Of a DNA stretch of 64,000 bases, positions 20,560-30,801 are shown one piece after another. This DNA comes from Haliclona indistincta (taxonomy: Eukaryota; Porifera; Demospongiae; Haplosclerida; Chalinidae). The notes beneath the pieces were generated by a model. That model was not told the origin of the DNA and did no database searches. It saw only the letters and a program-made list of their open reading frames with translations. Position numbers and translations under genes: made by a program. The DNA is taken from the NCBI GenBank assembly GCA_964017065.1, contig OZ024787.1, forward strand, positions 13,466,068 through 13,530,067. The letters are read 5' to 3'. Numbering within the stretch: the stretch's first letter is position 1; each line of letters begins with the position of its first letter.

Positions 20560-21480
20560 TGTATGATCTATCCCTGTCCCCCTGCATGAACCTTTTCAAA
20601 AATAACGCTGCCTGATAATCCAAATCAGTAAAGAACCTGCTTGTGCACTTACAGCACTGACAATAGCTGCAGCAGTCATCATGAGAATAAGTTGTAAAGT
20701 TTGCCAACACAGCTAGTGAGGTTTATAAGTTTTCTACTCGACTAGGGCAGCCAGTAGACCGCATGAAGAGGACTCATCAATTTGCAGAGAAAAGAATAAT
20801 GCCATGTATAAGTGGACTCGGAATACTCGTCTACAATATAATTATTTCTTAATGCAATAGCACAAGAAATGCTATGGTGCTCAGAAATGATCCATTTCTT
20901 TATCATCTGGTACATGCATGTGTATTCAATTAAATACCGCAAATGTAAAAATAATATTTCAAATGAAGAGCTGTCCGGTTTGCCTAACACTTCTATACAT
21001 AGAAACATGTGAATGAAGCAAATTTTCGAGTACTATAACACCGCAAAAATCCTTACGGTAACTATAGTGCAACTGTAAAGGGGAACTACTTTCTAGAACT
21101 GGAATAAGGGGGAGCAAAAAGGAGCTCAGATCTTGTAGCTAATATTGATACTATAGTCCAGTTACATGTCGTCACAGTGCTCTTAGTAAGAGTTCAGCAC
21201 TGGCATGCTGACATCAAAACCATTATAATACAGTATAATGTGTGAGCTGTAGGCTTTTAGGAATAATATATGCTGCCATTACAAATGTACAGATGAACAT
21301 TATAATCAGTCATGAGCTCTGATGTCATCAAGCATAGACCCAGCGTGTAGACAGCACTTGTTGCCCCGGGCACTGCAATGTTGAAGTCTTGAGAACGGAT
21401 TATGAATCCACACTTGTTCATACTACACAACCAACTATAGTTAGTTAGTGGTTCACTATATTACTCACGAAGCTAAAATG
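20560..21480. other. Unrecognised intergenic sequence
   Basis: AT-rich, with no open frame I can support and no clear repeat shared with the rest of the window. Confidence 0.4.
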
Positions 21481-21482
21481 AT

Positions 21483-22466
21483 GCATTACGCCACAACTAT
21501 ACACATGTTATGCAATTATTAGCCTCCCGGCGGCGTGGGTCTAACATGTAAAGGCGTGTTACTATGAGTCAGCAATTTTGGTGAGATACACCCTTCACAA
21601 TTGCTTGGAGACATTTCCTGAAGACTCCACATTATAATTAGATCGTGCAGTTGTCAGAGTGTATTTAGATATAAGGCATCTAATGGAAGGCATGTGGTAG
21701 ATAATGAAACCACAGGTGATAAATCAACTACAACTGATCACTAGTATGTATACACATGCAGGGTACAGTCCAGCTTGTTGCTACTGGACTGCTATCAGTA
21801 ACTGGTATCCTTTCTCACAATATCATTAAGTCTTAGAAAAGACATGCTGAGCTGTTCAAATACTTGAAATGAGCACAAAATTAATGAATAATGACAACGT
21901 GTGATATCACATGACTTGTATTAACTAATGTTAACTTTTAAACTGTTCAAAAGACACCATAGTCTGGTCCTTATTCACAGCAGTAGAGAACCTACTGCTC
22001 TGAAGAACTGACAATAGCTCAGCTGCACGAGAGTTCACCAGTGAATCATGTGAGAGCTCATCATGTGAGAGTTTATTGTGGCGAGCTTGTGCACGAGCAT
22101 ACCTACTGACTGGATCTGCACTGACACTAACAGGTACATGTATTTCTTACCCCGTCTTTAAGCTGGGTACCCAATCAGGGTTTGTATCGTCCTCTAGTAA
22201 AGCTGTTTTACCTGTATTAATAATATTTTACATGTGATAATAAGTATACAATACTGTGAGCCCTTTTTATACCAGTAAGAATTTGATCTGAGCAAACTCT
22301 AGCTATGCATGATGGGGCTTTGGAGTCCGCGGTTGCATCTGTAAAAATAGACGATGTATGCGCTGTTGCAATTGTGAAGGGTGTATCTCACCAAAATTGC
22401 TGACTCATAGTAACACGCCTTTACATGTTAGACCCACGCTAATAATTGCATAACATGTGTATACCA
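21483..22466. mobile_element. About 980-bp element with about 95-bp inverted repeats
   Basis: The left arm (about 21483-21605, ACATGTTATGCAATTATTAG...) is the inverse of about 22372-22466. The left arm carries 11 extra bases (CTCCCGGCGGC) at the junction before GTGGGTCTAAC. The interior includes a segment (21700-22065) also present at 28247-28590. No coding region. Confidence 0.8.
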
Positions 22467-22726
22467 TGACAACGTTGGATGCCCTCGAACATGGCTGACT
22501 TCCGGAAAAAACGTCACTTCTCGTCGATGTCACATGATCATGACGTCATGCGCAGGACCTCTGTAGACTGTACCAAACAGGAACCTACTTGTAGTGTGAC
22601 CCGTGTCGTATGGTGCAATTTCCTGTAACAGTCAAAAACATCACGTGCGCAGAGGTCTGTCGTAACAATTCAACCTTCTTTGTTTTTTTGCGTACTGTTG
22701 CTGTACTAGCCAGTGAAAATCAAGCT

Positions 22727-23625
22727 ATGGCTACTTGTCACGTATCAGAAGAAAACTTTGTACAAAATATCAAGACTATACTTACAGCAATCGGGGCTGG
22801 AGGAAGAAAAACGTTTACAATAGTTGCAGTAGGAGAACCTGGATGCGGCAAATCGACACTCATCGGAGACATTCTCGGACCACACGCTAAGGAGAAGCCT
22901 TTAGTGGGAAGCGGAAAGGATCCCGTTACGATGAAGAATTTTTCGGTTTACACGGTAAATGTTGATGATGTTTCTTTCCGAGTTTATGATACACGCGGTG
23001 GAAAACAAGTAGAAGAAACTATTGAAGAAATTTGCACAAATGATTTCAGTGGAGTAGTTCTGATATGCGTGGAAATGCACCGTCGAACTGATGTCTCTAC
23101 CGCTGAGACACTGGCGCTGATTCACAAAAATTGCAGCCCAGAAATATGGCGCTTTGTTGTGATAGCTTTGACCAAAGCCAACCAATATCCTGAAGAAACC
23201 TGGCTGGAAAGAAAGGGGCGTTGGGAATTATCGAGCACAGTGCTTAAGAGAGAGTTTGAGAATTGTCTTAAAGATAACAGACAGCGCATACATCGTCTAT
23301 TTACAGATGCAGAGAAGACAAAAGAATCGTGTCGAATTGGAATGTCCATAGCTGATTATAAAGCGCTGCGTATTCCTATTCTACCAGTAGCTCGACTTCA
23401 CCCTAAGGATGCTACGAAAAAATGGAAACAGTAGGGTATGGTACTTGGTTCACATACCTTATATTGCAATGTGCTCTGAGGGAAACAGATGTCGGACTAA
23501 TAACAATCCACAAAGACTGGCTGTCCTACTTGCCACGTAGTATGAAAAAAGTGTTAAATAGCCTTTTATCGAGGCAGGTTGACAGTTACCACATAGCTGC
23601 AAGCTTCCTGGACAGCTCTACTTAA
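22727..23625 (+). pseudogene. AIG1/GIMAP-type GTPase with a frameshift
   Basis: From the Met at 22727 the frame encodes an AIG1-family P-loop GTPase: G1 GEPGCGKST (residues 36-44), G3 DTRGG (89-93) and G4 TKAN (150-153), with a hydrophobic strand FSGVVLICVEM between them. Such GTPases oligomerise on membranes and act in immunity and cell survival in plants and animals; the role here is inferred only from the family. The frame stops at 23434, but the adjacent frame from 23422 carries on with GYGTWFTYLILQCALRETD, which looks like the expected C-terminal helical part and ends at 23625. The switch falls on a run of six A at about 23416-23421, so one base has been lost there or the run is misread. 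An upstream in-frame Met at 22610 gives 39 extra residues without family similarity. Confidence 0.72.
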
Positions 23626-23639
23626 GCGTTGTTCAAAAG

Positions 23640-24544
23640 TATAAAAATCGTACAAAAATGATATGTGCTGCTCGGTTTGAAAGAATTACGTTAAGAGTAT
23701 GTATTTGTGTGCTTGTGCAGCTCAGGTAATAATTATATGCATGTAAGACACTGGTTATGGAGGACGTGTCATATTTATTAAGATTTAATTTGATGTCAGT
23801 TTGAGTTGTTTTGAAATTATCTTAATGATTATCTTAATAATCATTAATTTTATTGTGTAAATGATTCTTGTGAATAATTAAAATGTTATTATGCCTCGGT
23901 TGGCGGAGCCACAAGGCATACATGTATACGCGTTGTCTGTCGTTCAGTCTGTCTGATACACCATTTTTGCGGCGCACGCTGAAAGGTAAGCTCTGAAACT
24001 TGCAATACAGGTAGAACTCGATATTGTCTCGGTTTTGAACTGGCGAAAGTTCGATGAAAGCTTTTGTTCTAGAGTTATGGCGTGGTTCGCTCACCTAGGC
24101 TAGATGGTTCAGGACTTCTTCGAAAAAAAAACTACCCACAACAGACTGCCCAGTAGCTTGTAGGTTAGCAGGATGGCAGCGCAGGTCCGTTGGTCACCAA
24201 TGTTTGGCTTTTGATTGCATAACTATAAAATTGCTGTATTTTGCTATTAATTTGAATGCTGGCAGCTGAATATGAATCCTATACTTTGTTATAGCATTAC
24301 AGCTGCAGTTACTGTGTGTTGTTGAAGCATGTCCAGTGTTGCTGTTCAGTATGCATGCACTTTCACCGAGGCATCTGCACCTATGGTGCTATTTTTTGAT
24401 TGTATTCATTGTACCACACACATGACTCCGTATACCATCCAAATTCACCTTAATTATAATATCCTAAACTAAAAAATCACATGCCGGCAATATTTTTTTT
24501 CATTTTAAAATAATTATGTGAAAATAGCAACCTGTGCTAATGAG
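23640..24544. other. No gene seen
   Basis: Contains an ATGCCTCGG...GGAGCCACAAGGCAT block at about 23891-23920; similar text occurs inverted at about 60160-60190, suggesting a short dispersed repeat. Otherwise unrecognised. Confidence 0.4.
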
Positions 24545-24745
24545 TATTATTACATAGTACGTCATCTTTCACCAATCGGATTGCTCTATCCGAGGGCATT
24601 AATGTAGGTTATTGACCGCGCGTAGCGTCTTCTATAGCAACAGACCGTTGCGTCTAAGTTGCGAGTTTGAAAAATTTGCGATGTTATTGCGCTCACAGAG
24701 ATGAACTATGTAATAAATCATTTATTGCCCTACACAACTCGGGCA
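24545..24745 (-). repeat. Dispersed repeat family D, copy 2 (inverted, partial)
   Basis: Inverse of the right two thirds of the repeats at 4930 and 54283: starts ATAGTACGTCATCTTTCACC and ends CACAACTCGGGCAT. The palindromic centre seen in the 54-kb copy is missing. Confidence 0.8.
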
Positions 24746-25062
24746 TCAAAAAAGAAAAGTTGACAGCTTGAGTTTGAATAGAGGAAAAGAAACTAGTGAT
24801 TTGATGAAGGTTGGTAATGAGTTCCGGCAGATTTTGACGGCAGATGGAAAAAAGAATTTGTGATTGAAGTTGACTTACAGAAAATGGGAACAAAATAAAA
24901 TATTGTGGATACAGTAATAGCGAGAAAAATTGGAAGGTGGGAGAGGAGATCTTAAGGGAGAGCTTAATATTATGCGAGAGATTAGATTTAAGTTTTTAAT
25001 GGTAACTTTGCTAATTTTTCTTCTTTGTTCCAAAGACTTCAATTCAAACTTAGTGAGCAAGG
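24746..25062 (-). pseudogene. Non-LTR retrotransposon 3' coding fragment
   Basis: On the - strand, allowing frame changes, the sequence encodes FFPSAVKI, SLPT, SFPLFK and LSTFLF, the pattern that closes many LINE reverse-transcriptase proteins (FFP..I.LWN.LP....FK..L). A better preserved relative is at 28060-28245. 5'-truncated and dead. Confidence 0.6.
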
Positions 25063-25249
25063 AAATGTAGTCTGATGACCAGGATTTGGAGATCAGTTTT
25101 AGAACAAATCATTAATGAAGGTGAATTTAAAATTTTAAGGGCTGGTGGACAGGTCGGATTGCGAATCTTTTGGTTTCTACAGTTAGTTGAAGCCTGCTCA
25201 GTCACACTGATCATCCAAGGAAGTCACCATTCCTCTTGTGGGCGTAGCA

Positions 25250-25455
25250 AACGAGTAAACCGAGCACTCCAGATGTTAAATTGGATTCTAAACCTCTTTG
25301 TCTGGATATGGACAGTGCTTGCTGATTTGAGGACCTCACTATAAAATAAAAATTATTACTATCCATCACTAGTGCAGTCACTGAAACTACTTTGCGAGTG
25401 CAGACAAAGAGGTTTAGAATCAAATTTAACTTCTGGAGTGCTCGGTTTACTCGTT
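25250..25455. repeat. Foldback element with about 50-bp arms
   Basis: GTAAACCGAGCACTCCAGA...CCTCTTTGTCTG at 25255-25305 is inverted at 25402-25450, with a loop of about 95 bases. Confidence 0.85.
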
Positions 25456-26545
25456 GTTTATTAGCACTGGATTACTCCTTGGAAGCCACGCCCACTATTT
25501 TGGCTGTTTTCAGCTTGCGCGATCAAGAGAGGAACGTAGAGTTACTGAATTTTGGTGATTGTGATCGACAGGATATGGCTCTACCCAACCAACGTGTTTT
25601 TGTATCGCAATCATGTTTTCTTTGAGCACAAATTGCACTGAAACAATATCATGAGTTGCCGAACATAGATTACTGGACCCCGGGGTCTTTGGAAAAGAAA
25701 ATTAACCGGACGGCAAGACGAGAGCTTTTCAATTGTAGCTCGTTGTAATGCTGATGAATGAAGGTGTTTGCATTACTGACTTGCAATCCCGCCCTATTAT
25801 CAGTCACTAGGACTGGTGTCCGAAAATCGCCGGATTACTTTTGCCGATAATAAATTTTTTCGGCTGCCCATTTTCTTCGTCTCCACAGTAGACAAAGAAG
25901 CAGTTACGAGCTGCAAATTTTCAATGCAGGCAGAGGAAGTGTGTGTCTATACGTCAGTTGTTTGGAGTTGTTCCAAGAAAACATGAATCCACTTACTGAT
26001 TTGCTGGGCATTCTGTGCATGCCCTTCAGAAAGAATATTACTATAGATTCAGTTTATAATACTGACTCTGGCAGTGACTTTGTGGCATGTTGCCGGAATA
26101 GCACTGAAAAATCAATAACAGTACCAGTCAACTTGTGACTGTACTATTACATTCAGCAAAGTCACAAACACGCACAGAGCCTGCCAGCTGTGTTCTGTTC
26201 TATGTTTCCTGTGACACACTATCGCTAGCATAGTTACAATGTGTACTAATACTATCAACAAGCACCTCTATATACCCTCCCTGGTATACAATATGCTTGT
26301 ATAGACTACTGCTATAAACAACCCAAGAGGGTATTTGAACATAATTTATGTTCATGTATCTTACATCAAGAGGAAAGCAAGACAGTGTGTAGTGTAGTAC
26401 GTAGTGTAGTGTTTGTGAATAACTAACCTAAGGAAACCTGGTTAAAAAATCAACTGACGGTATCACTTCATCAAAATTTATCGCTAAGATGAGAAACATT
26501 TTGAGTCTACATGTACATGTACATGTATGATGAAACGATATAATA
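25456..26545. other. No gene seen
   Basis: Short open frames only. A tandem ACATGT run lies at about 26508-26527. Upstream flank of CaaX copy 2 starts near 26549. Confidence 0.4.
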
Positions 26546-26709
26546 CGAGCTCGCCCACGCACACGAGCCCCGCCTACACTGCACCATGTTAGTGCGGTTC
26601 CCTTTGTCGATTCATTGGGTTTCTAATCGCACTCGAACCTGGCTTGGCTATAAATGCCTGCAACTGTTTCAGTAGCGTCTATATATATTTTACAAGGATA
26701 TCAATAAAA

Positions 26710-27313
26710 ATGGCCGAATTGGCGGCTCATATGGAACGACTTCACATCAGCGTGAGAGATACGACGGTTTCAGCGACTGTCCCTCGCGATCCAATCGCTC
26801 GACTTATGTACTATTTAAACTGCGTCTGTTCTTGTGTCGAAACTGACAGCAACGACACACTAAGACGCTTGCGTGATTATCAGAACTATCATCGTTTGAC
26901 CAGCGAAGAAAGAGCGGTTGCTCGTACTGGTACTTGCTCTGAGTCCTGACAAGCTGATTGGAGCCATCTTCCATCCATCTAATGACTGCGGGGAGTTCAA
27001 CAACGCCTTCCTAGAGCTGAGCGCCGTCAAGACAAACCTGTTGGTGACTGATTCTTTGCTCATTGGAGGTCAGAGGAAACAGATACGAAAAATCATGACG
27101 TTTAAAAAATCCTGGATCGAGGCTAACTATCTCGAGCCACTGCAAGAAATCCAGAGGAGCGGTAGTAGGCCGCAACTGCGAGCGCCACCACCGTCGAGAG
27201 TACAGCCTGCACCTCGACCACCACCGCCACGACCGAGACCACAGCCACAAAGAGCACAGCAGCCGCCACCAACTAGGAGGAAGAGCTCATCCATATCCTG
27301 CACTGTGATGTGA
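26710..27313 (+). pseudogene. CaaX-box protein, copy 2, frameshifted
   Basis: Nearly identical to the gene at 18974, including promoter and 3' flank. In GAAGAAAGAGC.GTTGCTCG at about 26913 it is two bases shorter than copy 1, which shifts the frame after about residue 68 and stops at 26949. The rest of the protein continues intact in the next frame to the same CTVM end at 27313. Part of the Pro/Arg tail is also shorter. It is a recent pseudogene unless the two bases were lost in sequencing. Confidence 0.85.
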
Positions 27314-27345
27314 AACAGTTGAACAGTTGCTAACAATAGTACGTG

Positions 27346-27428
27346 TGTTACTAGGTGCCATAGCTACTAGGTGCCATAGCTACTAGGTGCCATAGCTACT
27401 AGGTGCCATAGCTACTAGGTGCCATAGT
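27346..27428. repeat. 16-bp tandem repeat, five units
   Basis: Repeats of ACTAGGTGCCATAGCT. The paralogous position after copy 1 (about 19637) has one unit, so the array grew after the duplication. Confidence 0.92.
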
Positions 27429-28059
27429 GTCATTCTCTTTATCATGCAATTCAAAATGTTAAAACAGTTTTTTGTTGAAAACATGTATAGTAAGAGAACA
27501 GTGATAGAAATGCAGTTGTGTCAGCGGTATAATACATGATTGTGTATACAATTCATAAGTAGCTATTTTAGCTTTCTAACAATAGCCTGCAGAGTGGATC
27601 TGGTTTCAAACCCACAAGTTACAAACAAGTTAGACTGGTTCAACCAATGCATGCATGAGAAGGGCTAAATGCAAAATACAATTATTAGAGAAATGTAATT
27701 TCAAGAAAAGGTGTGTCAAACTGGTTACTATAATTAGGGAGGCACGGTACCTATGTAGGGTTGAACGGAAAAACAAGATGGCGGCTACATACAATGTATT
27801 AGCGTTCAAACGCTGATATTTCGCCAGGTGGTGAATTTATACGTTCAAGGACACTTAGATCTGCTATCTGGCGTTGCCCCATCTTACAGTAGCAAGGAGA
27901 GTGCTCTACACAGTTACTAAAGTGACGAACCTAGAAACGGTGAAAATCGAGTTTCGTCATCTTAGTTTTCTTCTTTCTTCTTCTTTTTTTATGTTTTATT
28001 TTTGTTTTCATTTCAAAAAGAAATGTGAAATAGCAATAATGCTAATGAATGAAGGTGTT

Positions 28060-28245
28060 AGTGATCTAAAAGATAGTAAATAGTCTGGACTTAAATAGAG
28101 AAAAAGAATCAGTAGATTTGATACAAGAGGGAAGGGAGTTCCAGAGCTTGATAGAGGTGGGGTAAAAAGAATTCATATAAGTAGCTGATTTGCAGAAGAT
28201 GGGGGCAAAATCGTGTCTATTATAATTGCGGGAGAAATAATAATT
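28060..28245 (-). pseudogene. LINE reverse-transcriptase C-terminal fragment
   Basis: On the - strand one frame reads NRHDFAPIFCKSATYMNSFY then PTSIKLWNSLPSCIKS and FSLFKSRL, ending in a stop. The WN.LP and FK..L signature is typical of the end of CR1/L2/Jockey-group LINE proteins. 5'-truncated. Confidence 0.7.
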
Positions 28246-28644
28246 AATGAAACCACAGGTGATAAATCAACTACAGCTTATGTATGACTATAATAGTGTA
28301 CTACACATGCAGGGTACAGTCCAGCTTGTTGCTACTGCACTACTATCATCAGTAACTGGTTTCCTTTCTCACAATATCATTAAGTTTTAGAAAAGACATG
28401 ATGAGTTGTTCAAATACAAAATTAATGAATAATGAAAACGTGTGATATTACATGATTTGTAATAACTAACTTCAAGTTTTAAACTGTTCAAAAGACACCA
28501 TAGTTTGGTCTTTATTCACAGCAGTAGAGAACCTACTGCTCTGAAGAACTGACAAGTTCACGAGTGAATCCAGTGAGAGCTCTATTTCACTATTTCAATA
28601 TTCGACTTGTCTACAAAGTTTGCTGACACAGCTATAGTGAGACA

Positions 28645-29003
28645 AGAAATTAAAAAGATTTCTATCGAAATCAAAAGGATATAGGGTTGTGAAATCTACC
28701 ACTGGTTCACAATGTAAACTAACAAGGAACAAGCATGGAATGGTAACACGATTGACTTGCTAACAGACCATAGATCCTACATCAGTGGCTGCTGTGGTTG
28801 ACCTAGTTGCTGTTGACTGCTGACACCTGACGTGCATTCAGCTTGTGCACACAGCCACTGATGTAGGGATCTATGGTCTGTTAGCAAGTCAATCGTGTTA
28901 CCATTCCATGCTTGTTCCTTGTTAGTTTACATTGTGAACCAGTGGTAGATTTCACAACCCTACATCCTTTTGATTTCGATAGAAATCTTTTTAATTTCTT
29001 GTT
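28645..29003. repeat. Foldback family F, copy 1 (best preserved)
   Basis: Arms of about 150 bases (GAAATTAAAAAGATTTCTAT... and its inverse) surround a core of about 60 bases. Landmarks are TCAAAAGGAT, GGTTCACAATGTAAACTAAC, TGGAATGGTAACACGATTGA and CACTGATGTAGG. Relatives lie at 36625-36990, 48085-48275 and 56735-56940. Confidence 0.9.
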
Positions 29004-29979
29004 TGTGTCCTTTTACTTTTTAGTGAAGTGCAGTTCAATATCATGAACGTGCTGAGCCGTCTTTGTTTCCACCATTGATTTAGTTATTCTGTTGTTGATG
29101 GCTTTTGTTTATTATTAACAAACTTGTAGCTAAAAAATAATAATTATTATGCTGTACATATCAGCACGCCTACGCATTCATGCATGCAAAATTGCATACG
29201 AGCCCCGCCCACACTAGTTTGTAGATCTGTACGGTGGTTATAATTATCTGGCAAGCGCAGAATGGTGATCGTATACGATCAGACGATCTTACCGTTCTTC
29301 AGACAGATATGTGTTCTCCGTGATCCATACGGCGCGGAGAATACTCAAGGTAGTGCTTGGTCACGTGCGCTAACCACTGCTTGGTCACGTGCGTATTGCG
29401 CAATCACAATAATGGCGTCTAACACTTAGCTGACAATGGATCACGATCGAGAACTCGCGGAATGAATATCACCGTTTCGCTAAAAACAAAGTTCAAAAGG
29501 CACCTGCCAGGAGAATTTCACGACTGTTCGTGGGTGTTTTGGTCTCAACACTGCTCGTGTAAAGGCGCTAGGCGCGCTGAAGAAAGAAGAAGAAAACGAA
29601 GATGACGAAACTCGGTTTTCACCGTTTCTAGGTTCGTCACTTTAGTAACAGTGTAGAGCGCTCTCCTTGCTACTGTAAGATGGGGCAACGCCATATAGCA
29701 GATCTAAGTGTCCTTGAACGTATAAAATTCATCACCTGGCGATATATCAGCGTTGGAACGCTAATACATTGTATGTAGCCGCCATCTTGTTTTTCCGTTC
29801 AACCCTACATAGGGAGGCACTACCGTGCCTCCCTAATATACAAAAAATAATATAGTAATATACAAAAACAACACTATTGTACAAGTAGCTAAGTATAAAA
29901 ATTATACTTGGAAGGGAAGTACTTGTTCAGGGCTACTAATTATTGTATGTAACCTCAAGATGTGTGTCTGATGTCTGAG

Positions 29980-30590
29980 TAGTCTCGCTCCCAGACCACA
30001 CCTCTTCCGCTTTGCTTCTGAGAGGGTCTGGCAGCTTGCTCGACTTTTCTCGGTCTTGATGACGTTTCATTCTCAGAAAATGGAAATGACCAATCAGATC
30101 GCCTTATTTTCAAAATTCACATGACAAACGCGCCGTTGAGCACATGATCAACATGGCGGTAGTGCAGTGTGTTCAGATTCATCGATGACAGAGAGCATCT
30201 AGGGTAATCTTCGTTGACTAATAAGTACTACGAGGCAGCCAGCCACTTCTTAGCTGGCTCAAACGAGCGATTTCGCTACCAACAGGTGTGGAAAAATAAT
30301 TTGCGATTTATTGTTGTTGCCATTACATTTGTGAGCGCTGCCATCTTCGAGCGCCACCAAGGAACACAGCATAGTACCTGTCGTGTCTTCCTGACCTGAT
30401 CTATAGCTATTGTCGAGTGCTGTAGTTCATGTGACCACATACATTAGTATACAGACAATTTGTCCGCATATTGCATCCGTGTGGCTATTGAGCGCGTGAC
30501 AATGACGTCACCAAGACCGAGAAAAGTCGAGCAAGCTGCCAGACCCTCTCAGAAGCAAAGCGGAAGAGGTGTGGTCTGGGAACGAGACTA
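29980..30590. mobile_element. 611-bp TAGTCTCG element with 9-bp target duplication
   Basis: Inverted repeats of about 86 bases (TAGTCTCGCTCCCAGACC...) differ at very few positions. ATGTCTGAG is repeated at 29971-29979 and 30591-30599. An inverted duplicate of the surrounding DNA at about 33226-33475 has a single ATGTCTGAG (33282-33290 on -) and no element, so the insertion and its duplication are shown directly. Long inverted repeats with a 9-base duplication fit a Mutator-like non-autonomous element. Confidence 0.93.
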
Positions 30591-30801
30591 ATGTCTGAGA
30601 GCTGATACAGCTGCATGATTGGTTATGAAAACCTAAACTTCAGCACAGTCATCGTACGTGTAGCAAATTCATATTGAATGTTCTATTCAAAGTGCTATAC
30701 AAAATTAATTTAGTCCAGGCCATTTCAACTACTAAGTCTAGGAGAAATCGCTATTCGATACACTACAGTTACAATCCAAAAGGATAATGTGGGGGAATTT
30801 C

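Larger units (their letters stand above)
27734..29837. mobile_element. 2.1-kb composite element with about 255-bp inverted repeats
   Basis: TTAGGGAGGCACGGTA at 27734 pairs with TACCGTGCCTCCCTAA ending at 29836, and inverse similarity continues to about 27992 and 29580. Each arm carries AAGATGGCGGC, a YY1-type motif. The right arm has an extra short direct repeat of its terminus. The interior holds a LINE end (28060-28245), a shared segment (28247-28590) and a foldback repeat (28645-29003), then sequence related to 47580-48070. No transposase. A second, partial copy lies at 47404-48275. Confidence 0.8.

Noticed and set aside
30214..30399. 61-residue frame inside the 611-bp element
   Set aside because: Short, no family match, inside a non-autonomous element.
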